Below are positions 1 through 6,672 of a stretch of 12,104 nt of DNA, one piece after another. Both the position numbers and the translations under genes were made by a program. Origin of the DNA: Porogramme epimiltina (taxonomy: Eukaryota; Basidiomycota; Agaricomycetes; Polyporales; Polyporaceae); NCBI GenBank assembly GCA_900155495.1, contig FTLJ01000980.1, positions 1-12,104 on the forward strand, in the 5' to 3' direction. The notes under the pieces were generated by a model, which was not told where the DNA came from, did no database searches, and was given only the letters and a program-made list of their open reading frames with translations. Every line of letters begins with the position of its first letter. Within the stretch, counting starts at the first letter, position 1.

Positions 1-939
1 GTCCGCTGGCGGCGCCGTCGCAACCCGGGATTTGTACACCCCATCTGGGGGGGGCGGGGGGGGGTCAGCGCGGGGTGGGGTGGGAGGGGAGGAAGGCTCA
101 GGGGAGGGAGGGAGGGACGCACTGTTAACGGTGTCGTACACCCACGCGTTGACCTCGTCGATCTCCGCGCGGAGGGGCTCTGGGTATAGGTCGAGCGCGG
201 CTTTGTCCGCGGGCAGGAGGTCGTTGAACCCGGTGTTAAACATGCGGATGATCTCCGAGCTCTCGTTGTTCACGATCGTGCTCGTCTTAGTGTCCCACAG
301 CACGGGCACGGTGAAGCTGAGCATCGTGCGCAGGCGGGAGGAGGGGGGATGTGAGTCGTTCGCAAGACGTGAAAGTGCCAGAAGGCGGAGACGCACCGGC
401 CCTCATACTCGGAGCTCGCCTTGAGGTAGAGGTCCTTAACGTGCTGCGCGCCATGGAGGGGATCCGCGTCCGCGGCGGGGAAGGGGTCGGCGGTGGCGAA
501 CGGCCAGCCGTCCTTGCCCATGCGCGGAGACACGACGGTCACCCCTGGGCCGCCTTGGGTGTCAGCGCCATTCTGTGTTGCGGGCGGCGGGACGAGCAAA
601 CGCACCAATGAAGTCCTCCAGACCTTTGAGCTTGCGGACGATCAGGGTGCGCGTCGCCCACGCTAGAAGAAACACGCGTCGGACGCGTCTCGGAAGAGAG
701 AAGACGAGAGAACTCACGGCATGCGTATGAGACATAGAGGTGGTACCGGCCTGTTAGCGGACAAACGTTAGGACTGCGAGTGCGCACACATATGCGGGCA
801 ATGCACCTTTCTCGGGCGCGAAGTGCCCATCCTTCTCTATGAAGCTCCTGAAGGACGACGGCTTGCGGTTGAAGGAGCCATCGGGCTCGGAGATGCTCTT
901 GCTGATGTCGCTGAATTTGGAGACGTCGCGTTGGCTCAT
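1..939 (-). CDS. Glutathionyl-hydroquinone reductase (Xi-class GST, ECM4/GTO2-like), 3' end outside window
   Basis: The family is a cytosolic glutathione-dependent reductase that removes glutathione from glutathionyl-hydroquinones through a catalytic cysteine. My model has six exons: 939-807, 750-718, 662-606, 544-397, 316-123 and 44-1 (open at the edge). They add to 609 nt, 203 residues in one frame, with GT-AG introns of 55-80 nt. Diagnostic stretches are [10 protein letters not shown] (about 29-38), [20 protein letters not shown] (45-64, catalytic Cys55), [12 protein letters not shown] (about 80-91), [11 protein letters not shown], the thioredoxin-fold signature [14 protein letters not shown], and [14 protein letters not shown] just before the edge. 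Most relatives I remember have CPWAH or CPWAS where this has CPWAT. The last residues ([10 protein letters not shown]) look less conserved than expected; a C gained and a T lost around 22-30 could explain part of this, so check sequence quality there. The start at 939 has A at -3 and lies about 100 bp below a TATA box. An in-frame ATG at 1080 lies upstream of that box and is unlikely to be used. Family assignment is firm; enzyme activity is inferred. Confidence 0.9.
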
Positions 940-1035
940 CGTGCGGGTGGAAGAAGGTACGAGCTGAGTCTGTGATGGGTGAACAGGGAGGGGCGGGCGG
1001 AGAACAGCGGCCTGAAGAACGCCTGAGCTTCTTGT

Positions 1036-1095
1036 CTTTATAGGGGCCGATAACAAGTGGATGGGACGCAGACTGATCATGAGGAGGGCGATTGG
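1036..1095 (-). promoter_or_regulatory. Probable core promoter of the Xi-class GST gene (CCAAT + TATA)
   Basis: Read on the minus strand, CCAAT lies at 1095-1091 and TATAAAG at 1042-1036. The TATA box is about 100 bp upstream of the ATG at 939 and the CCAAT is about 50 bp further up. This order and spacing fit a fungal RNA polymerase II promoter. No transcript evidence is available, so the start site is inferred. Confidence 0.5.
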
Positions 1096-1603
1096 GTTGG
1101 ATAGGACACCCTATAAGGCTGCCCATCGCACACGCACTCGTTGCCCGATCGCATCTTTCTCTGGCACCCTCGCCGTCCTTCGCCGCCTCCGATGGAAAAC
1201 GCCACGGGTAATCCGCAGGCCGCACTAGGGCTGAAAGGGGCTGCAAATCATGAGCGCCAGCATGGCTGAGTAGGACGGGGCCGCACGGGGAGAGAGAGAA
1301 CTCCGCCAAGCCTACGTCTATTCTGACGTAGGTCTTCCTGGAAGCGCCCAGATGTTCCCGATATATTCGGACTTCAACTCGCTCGCTTGACAGGAGCTCA
1401 TGATCAGTGACTCTGGCGTATATCCTCCTTCCAGGCATTGACCCGTCGTCTCACGCGCCTCCCCCAAAAACTGAGAGCCTCCTCCGGCGTGAACCCGTGA
1501 AACAACCATGCTCTCCTTTGTACTAATGGGTTGTCAGACTTCTTCAACCCACTGTTCGTTAGCCTGCAGCCTGAGTCAGCCCACTACTAGCCTTCGGTGG
1601 GCG

Positions 1604-1622
1604 AGGTCATGAGACCTCAGGT
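1604..1622. promoter_or_regulatory. Palindromic 19-bp motif, copy A
   Basis: The site reads AGGTC-ATGA-GACCTCAGGT. The core GAGGTC-N4-GACCTC (1603-1618) is a perfect six-base inverted repeat. A second copy with the same 15 fixed bases and a different 4-nt spacer is at 2919-2937, on the other side of the transposon. Both lie in the shared region between two divergent genes. Binding of a dimeric regulator is inference; I cannot name one. Confidence 0.4.
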
Positions 1623-1735
1623 GAGTTGTATACACGCGTCACAGGTGTGTTAGACCCCATTCTATGGCAGAGAGTCCTTGACATAGACTTAGCGATACAG
1701 GCTGTCAGGAGCTAATCGCATTCACTGAGTCAGTA

Positions 1736-1942
1736 GGGGGGTTCAAAGTTGGCCGTAGCACCGTAGCACCGTAGCTCGTAGCACCGTAGCCGCCCGTAGC
1801 CGCCCGTAGCCCTGCCGCCCGGCCTCCCTGACGCGCACGCGCGCGTGCCGCGCGAGAGTGCTGGACGCGCGGGCGGCGCAACTTGAGGGCGCGCGGCGCG
1901 CATCTCGATGGTGCGCCCGCGCATCCCTCGTGGTTACCGTAG
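1736..1942 (+). repeat. Left terminal inverted repeat of the 917-bp element
   Basis: The outer part carries tandem units built on CCGTAGC: several CCGTAGCA units followed by CCGTAGCCGC units. It has three units more than the right arm (23 bp), which accounts exactly for the length difference. The inner part is very GC-rich, full of CGCGC steps, and ends at CCGTAG. The open frame through it is a by-product of composition. Confidence 0.85.
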
Positions 1943-2468
1943 GTCTCAGCCATAGCTCATATTCTATGTAGTTCTACCACTATAAATAGTCTGGATACAT
2001 TGTGTGCAGGCTGGAGTACAACCCACAAAGGCTATCATACGGTTTGAGGTTGTGATGCACTGTTAAAGAGACTTCTTCGCGCATGTCAAAGTATGAGGTT
2101 TCTTATAACCCTGCAAGACTGCACCATGGGAAGACGATTTCAGCATGTCAAGTGTATTCATTTTGGCTGGGGCCATTCTGCAACGTGGCAGAAACACAGA
2201 CAGAGCTTGCTAACATGGCGCGTGCACTAATCTCGTGTATAACGCAGTCTTAGGTACTCACGATAATCATTCAATTCTTATCCCAGCTGGCCCTCCTTTG
2301 TCACCAGTGCGCACCGTGGCACGGCGCCCACACCATCCCCTGCATGCGCTGCCCTGTCGTGGATCGCGCGCATCGGCATAGGCTTGCTTCACCACGGTAT
2401 CTTCGGGTTATGCCACGGCATACATTCAAATTAGTACGGCTGCATAGAAAATGAACTATAGTTGGTAA
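1943..2468. other. Non-coding interior of the 917-bp element
   Basis: These 526 bp between the inverted repeats contain no open frame of note and no DDE/D transposase motif. Base composition is near balanced, in contrast to the GC-rich arms. I recognise no captured gene fragment. Confidence 0.6.
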
Positions 2469-2652
2469 CTACGGTGAGCGCGAGGGATGCGCGGGCGCAC
2501 CATCGAGCTGCGCGCCGCGCGCCCTCAAGTTGCGCCGCCCGCGCGTCCAGCACTCTCGCGCGGCACGCGCGCGTGCGCGTCAGGGAGGCCGGGCGGCAGG
2601 GCTACGGGCGGCTACGGGCGGCTACGGTGCTACGGCCAACTTTGAACCCCCC
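2469..2652 (-). repeat. Right terminal inverted repeat of the 917-bp element
   Basis: This is the reverse complement of the left arm. By eye the inner 130 bp differ at one position near the CTCGATGG stretch and three in the innermost bases before CCGTAG; the outer part is identical apart from the missing CCGTAGC units. Identity outside that gap is about 98 per cent. Confidence 0.85.
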
Positions 2653-2918
2653 TAGTGCACAAGCTTACACAGAGCTCAGGACTCAGGAGCTCGAGCGGCG
2701 GGCCTGCTGTGAATGTGCACGTGGTACGTAACCCTAACCCGTGCTATCCCACCATTCCACCTTCCCTCCAGCTGCAACTTCAAGACGTTGTTCTCGGCCT
2801 TCCCTCCGTGTCACTTACACAGCTATGTATGCAACATCTACCAGCTGCCCTCACTTTGCTTTTCAGCGCGACAACGGTCCACAGGAAGCACCATTGACGA
2901 CGACATCGCTGAGTGCTC

Positions 2919-2937
2919 AGGTCTGATGACCTCAGGT
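2919..2937. promoter_or_regulatory. Palindromic 19-bp motif, copy B
   Basis: The site reads AGGTC-TGAT-GACCTCAGGT, with five-base palindromic arms. It is identical to copy A at all 15 fixed positions. It lies about 240 bp upstream of the AsaB-like start codon. CTCAGGT also occurs twice here (2916-2922 and 2931-2937). Confidence 0.4.
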
Positions 2938-3066
2938 TGCGTGCTCACCTACGCTTCTTGTGCGACCGGCTGACTAACTATATGCTTATAGCAGCTCAAA
3001 AGGGGCACTACGCAGGCTCTATCCCGCCCGCCGCGGCTCTCGCCGAAGCAGATGACAAACAGTATG

Positions 3067-3073
3067 TATATAG
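3067..3073 (+). promoter_or_regulatory. Probable TATA box of the AsaB-like gene
   Basis: TATATAG lies about 105 bp upstream of the start codon at 3176, nearly the same distance as the TATA box of the divergent GST gene. Nothing else in this leader competes as a core promoter. Confidence 0.45.
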
Positions 3074-3175
3074 AGGTCAATCACTGAGAGAAAGACATTA
3101 CTTGTCTCCAGACACCCCCACCCACGCACCCACTCACTTGAACCCCGCCAAGTACCTTGAGCCTCTAGATCAGCG

Positions 3176-4174
3176 ATGACCATCCCTGCCGTGGACAGCG
3201 TCTCCGCTACGCTCTTCTACTTCTCTCCGCCTGCGGACGGCGCCAAGCCGTATATCTGGATCAACGCCGACCCTTCGCGCCCTCAGCGCAACTGGGACAC
3301 CGTTGCGCACGCCGTCCAGATCGAGAACCTTCGCGGAAAGGAGGATAGCGTCTCGCTCGATGCGACAGGGTTCCAGTACTTCCGCAGTGCCGCGGCGCAC
3401 ACTGCGTTCGATGACGACGCGGCGATCGAGAGGGAGTACTACCCCGAGAGCATCGCGCTCGTGAAGGAGCTCACGGGCGCGTCGCGCGTCGTCCCCTTCG
3501 ACCACAGTAAGTCCTCCCCTGCGCGCTCCATTCTCCGTTCCCCATTCCATGCTCACTCGGCTTTGCTCACTCGGCTTTATCCCTTTCTCTATTGGCGATC
3601 ACAGCGATCCGTCGCCGCCGCCCGGGTGAGCTCGACGACACACACCAGAAGCGCCAGCCAGTCCCTCAGGTACACATCGACCAAACTCCCGATTCCGCCG
3701 CGGCGCGCGTGCAGCGGCACCTCCCCGCCGCCGACGTCCCTGCGCTGCTCGCGCGCCGTTTCCAAATCATTAACCTCTGGCGACCGATCGGGCGCCCGGC
3801 GTGGGACTGGCCGCTTGCGCTATGCGACGGGCGCAGCGTCGATGCCGCGAGCGACCTCGTGCCCACGACGCTGCGGTACCCGGACCGCGAGGGCGAGACG
3901 TTCAGCGTTCGATTCAGTGCAGGGCACAGGTGGAAATATCTGCGGGGGATGGAGCCGGAGGAGGGGGTGCTGATCAAGTGGTACGTGTCTGGTTTAATGC
4001 TCGTGGAAAGGATGACGGGGCAGATTTTCACGGGTTTTGTTTAGCTATGACTCGAGGGACGACGGGGAGACGGCGGTGTTTACCCCGCACACGGCGTTTG
4101 AGGACCCATCTACGCCCGAGGGAGCACCCCTACGCGAGTCGATTGAGCTTAGGCTTTTAGTGTTCTACGATTGA
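3176..4174 (+). CDS. AsaB/NvfI/CmcJ-like putative non-haem iron hydroxylase/desaturase
   Basis: The protein belongs to the fungal AsaB-like family, often labelled GA4-desaturase-like or CmcJ-like. Characterised members act in secondary-metabolite pathways, and NvfI is an Fe(II)/2-oxoglutarate enzyme. Three exons, 3176-3506, 3605-3980 and 4045-4174, give 837 nt and 278 residues ending in TGA; introns are 98 and 64 nt. An in-frame TGA at 3158-3160 makes 3176 the first usable start. Family signatures in order are ASRVVPFDHTIRRRRPGELD (about 102-121), VPQVHIDQT (130-138), NLWRPIG (167-173), WPLALCDGRSV (179-189), AGHRWKYL (216-223), VLIKCYDSRDDGETAVFTPH and RESIELRLLVFYD at the C-terminus. His134 and Asp136 form the likely HxD iron site; the third ligand may be His218 or His251, which I cannot settle. 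No signal peptide is seen. Substrate is unknown, and the neighbours do not form an obvious metabolite cluster. Confidence 0.88.
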
Positions 4175-5075
4175 GGAAAACTTTAATGACATTGGGTCGA
4201 GCATTATGCAATATTGTTACTGGAGGGGATATATTCTCAAATCCGTTATCACACGATGCTTCGCAGACGTCCGTGATGTCAATGCCATCTCTAGCTACCC
4301 ATGTATCATGTATACAGGGCACGACCCACCGTAGGTCATACACTTATCTATGATAACAGTCGAAACTCGAAAGACCCTCCACGATGAATCGAATTTGAAG
4401 GTGCATTCTTTGGCGGTGATCGACTGATGGTAGGGCTTCAAGTTCAGAAATGAAGTCGCAGCTGAGGCACGTGATGAAGTTGACTTCTTTGTTCGACGGC
4501 GAATGGTGTGCCAATCTGACTGCAGTACTCGCGCGATCTATTCCTAATATACAGTCCATAGCTCCCTCCGAGGTCTGGGCCTTGGGCCTAAGTCCTACCC
4601 CCATTGTAGCCGCGCAAGTGCGAATCTCCGATTCCAATTGGGATTTCTATTTCTACACTGGTCCGACACTTTTATTTGCAAGTATACCGAAATGCTTTCT
4701 AATTCAAGAAAACTTTGATCTTCACTTCAAACTTGACTGTCGTGACGAGCAGGAAGGCGAGGGCAGCGGAATTTGAACATGACGAGACACAAACGTTGAC
4801 GGAGTAGAAATGACAATCGAAGTTACTAGGCAAGAGATCGCAGCGAGATGGAAATCAGTAAAATATATACAACAAGGGTAGGGGAGGGACAAGATCGTGG
4901 CATCGATTCTGGCGCTAATTCCTTTCAGAACGGAACGGAACGACACGCTAGGACACGGCCGCCGTCGGAACAATGCCTCAGAAAAACAAACACTCCAAGG
5001 AAACAAACAAGAGACGGCCACGATAAGCGCATATAGTCATAGCATTATATGTATGTCGTTACGAGATAGAGATAC
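4175..5075. other. Intergenic region, no gene recognised
   Basis: About 900 bp downstream of the AsaB-like gene. Open frames such as 4450-4776 plus and 4344-4637 minus overlap each other on opposite strands, lack recognisable motifs and are not extended by plausible splice sites. The sequence is less GC-rich than the genes. A degraded gene too old to recognise cannot be excluded. Confidence 0.5.
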
Positions 5076-5077
5076 TA

Positions 5078-5099
5078 TGGCGGCAGATCTGTACATTTA
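5078..5099 (+). repeat. Left TIR of the 842-bp element
   Basis: This 22-bp arm starts TGGCGGCAGATCTGTACATT. It differs from the right arm at positions 3, 4 and 12, all of them transitions. Confidence 0.7.
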
Positions 5100-5225
5100 T
5101 AAATCAGTTCTAACACAGGTAAATAACTGAGCGCGCACACACAACACGAAATCGCGCTCATATTTTGATGTAAGCGCGCGTGAAGCGCCCAGCCCGACCT
5201 TGAAGGGCACTTTTGGTTTAGGCGC

Positions 5226-5264
5226 CGAACTGGGGGCCCCTCGAGCTCGATGTCCCCCAGTTCG
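5226..5264. repeat. Perfect 11-bp inverted repeat (hairpin) inside the 842-bp element
   Basis: CGAACTGGGGG (5226-5236) pairs perfectly with CCCCCAGTTCG (5254-5264). The 17-nt loop contains the self-complementary stretch TCGAGCTCGA (5241-5250). It could form a stable stem-loop in single-stranded DNA or RNA; a function is not evident. Confidence 0.6.
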
Positions 5265-5702
5265 TCTCTTTCTAGTTTTCATCCGTAAAAACACCTAAGG
5301 GTGGATTTAGTAGTATTATATAGCCCCAATATAAATTTTTAAGGGGTATAGTAAGGGGGAAATGCCCCCCAAGGTGGGGGGGGGAGTGGGGCATCCGAAT
5401 TTGGAAGGTGCGGCACTACGGACCGCCCGCACTGGGCGCCTCCGACTTGCCCTCCGTCCGAGGAGCCTCCTTCCCCGCCCCGGTGCTCACTTCGTACGGG
5501 GATGTCGCCATGACTACCTAGAACGGCTCTAGGAGTACTCTTATACTCACAAATTTGATATCTTACTTCTACTCTTAGGATTTATTAATCTATTGTAACT
5601 TTTGTATCCATTAGAACTATTAATAGTAGCCTTCAATTGAACCGATTATAAGCCCGCATAGTTACCATATTTGGGTAGCCTCCTATTCCGACAGCCTTGG
5701 AG

Positions 5703-5777
5703 CCTCCAAAAGTGTGGTTTTCACTCGTATTTTTGGAGGAACGTAGCCCCGATACATCCCTCCTACATATGGGAGGG
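5703..5777. repeat. Two adjacent hairpins in the right half of the 842-bp element
   Basis: CCTCCAAAA (5703-5711) pairs with TTTTGGAGG (5731-5739), and CCCTCC (5758-5763) pairs with GGAGGG (5772-5777). Both are perfect stems of 9 and 6 bp. They lie 120-215 bp inside the right end. Confidence 0.5.
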
Positions 5778-5897
5778 TTCTTTTGCCAAAAAATCGAAGT
5801 TGAAAAAAGTATATATGCTCGGTGCGAGAAAATATATATGTGTGCGCGCAATATGTAGCGCGCGGCTCGGCTAATAGACTATGAGCGCGAAAACTAT

Positions 5898-5919
5898 TAA
5901 ATGTACAAATCTGCCATCA
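5898..5919 (-). repeat. Right TIR of the 842-bp element
   Basis: Read inward on the minus strand this arm starts TGATGGCAGATTTGTACATT. It is followed directly by TA and then sequence unrelated to the left flank. Confidence 0.7.
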
Positions 5920-5921
5920 TA

Positions 5922-6672
5922 AGCAACTGATGATAAACGTGAGAGGCAGCAGAGAGGAGGACTTAGGTGAACCGTGAGTCGTTGAGGAAATACGCTGAAG
6001 ATACGGAATGTCAGCTATCATCTGAAGACTCCGTGGCCTGTGTGTAACTGGAACGTCGAGAGTCCACCTATATTTGCAGAGCCGGTCAGTGCGTTCTCTT
6101 CATTGACTCAGACGTAAACACCTACTGATTTACACCGTGAGCAGCAGATGATCATACTTGGTCTCCATAGGCCATGTAGCTCCATTGTTTTGTTCTATCC
6201 CGGCCACTATCCTTGTCTCGTGGATGGATCGCAAGGGGGAATTGTCGCATTTTGCACCTTGGAAAAGTTGTGACAAAGTCGACACAAATGGCAAACTTCT
6301 TCTCAATTCTACACAAGCGTTCAAGAAAAGCCGGCTGTGCACGTGATGGTTTTCGCGAAAAGTTTGCTATGTGTCTGGACTAAGTTGTCTAGACTTTTCA
6401 AAGGCTGAAATGCGGCAATGTCCGTTGTGTCGTGTCTAGAATGTTGTCCGGTGTCTGGTCAGGTGCTATGGGCGGGGACGTCGGAGATGCTTCGGCTGTC
6501 CCTTTGAGCGCTTCTTGTGACTTCTCTCACATCCACCTCATGTCCGCCGGATGCCTCGTGGCGATGGCCACCACGCGTCTCCAGCTATTTGATTGAAGCC
6601 AATTGATAGTGTAATCCGCGAGCCTTCCACACACACTCCCTCTCACCGTCTACTCAGTAGCACAACTACAAC
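5922..6672. other. Upstream region of the NLR gene
   Basis: No gene is seen. The stretch contains one TGACTCA (6104-6110), a CACGTG E-box (6340-6345), a cluster of seven TGTC motifs (6372-6455) and a CCAAT (6599-6603) about 70 bp before the start codon. No clear TATA box is present near the start, unlike the other two genes. The leader just before the ATG is a CT/CA-rich stretch. Confidence 0.5.

Larger units (their letters stand above)
940..1735. other. Intergenic region upstream of the GST gene, no gene seen
   Basis: Apart from the core promoter near 1036-1095, no coding signal is visible on either strand. Open frames here do not resemble known proteins, and the 299-codon minus frame at 539-1438 is a read-through across GST introns. 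Two TGAGTCA sites (1572-1578, 1726-1732) and one palindromic motif (1604-1622) lie here. The right end is the insertion point of the transposon. Confidence 0.6.
1736..2652. mobile_element. Non-autonomous TIR DNA transposon (MITE-like), 917 bp, TA target duplication
   Basis: The ends are long inverted repeats, 207 bp on the left and 184 bp on the right, both starting GGGGGGTTCAAAGTTGGCC. A TA dinucleotide borders each end (1734-1735 and 2653-2654), as expected for target-site duplication by the Tc1/mariner group, though TA alone does not prove the superfamily. The 526-bp interior (1943-2468) has no transposase-like frame, so the element must have been moved by an enzyme encoded elsewhere. The arms differ at about four positions plus one 23-bp gain on the left, which points to a recent insertion. 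It sits in the divergent intergenic region, about 800 bp from the GST start and 520 bp from the oxygenase start. Confidence 0.85.
2655..3175. other. Promoter region of the AsaB-like gene
   Basis: The stretch runs from the right end of the transposon to the next start codon. It holds the second copy of the palindromic motif (2919-2937), a TATA-like TATATAG (3067-3073), and a C-rich leader just before the ATG. Short open frames here overlap each other and do not resemble known proteins. Confidence 0.55.
5078..5919. mobile_element. Second MITE-like element, 842 bp, short TIRs and TA target duplication
   Basis: The ends are 22-bp inverted repeats (5078-5099 and 5898-5919) matching at 19 of 22 positions; they begin TGGCGGCAGAT on the left and TGATGGCAGAT on the right read inward. 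TA borders both ends (5076-5077, 5920-5921). Subterminal regions on both sides are rich in GCGCGC, and TCGCGCTCATA (5152-5162) recurs inverted at 5879-5889. The interior is partly AT-rich, contains several hairpins and has no transposase-like frame. The short imperfect TIRs suggest an older insertion, or another family, than the 917-bp element. It lies about 750 bp upstream of the NLR gene. Boundaries are inferred from the TIR and TA pattern only. Confidence 0.7.

Noticed and set aside
539..1438. 299-codon open frame on the minus strand
   Set aside because: It runs in through the GST promoter, its first exons and introns in mixed frames. Only part of it matches the true exon frame, and the rest has no recognisable protein sequence.
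1705..1953. Open frames in the left transposon arm (and the matching one at 2462-2731)
   Set aside because: The two encode similar Ala/Arg-rich peptides only because they lie in inverted copies of the same GC-rich repeat. No transposase motif is present.
3170..3556. 128-codon minus-strand frame opposite the AsaB-like gene
   Set aside because: It is the antisense shadow of a GC-rich exon; the plus-strand frame has strong family motifs.
4450..4776. 108-codon plus-strand frame in the intergenic region
   Set aside because: No recognisable motif, no sensible splice extension, and a similar-sized frame overlaps on the other strand.
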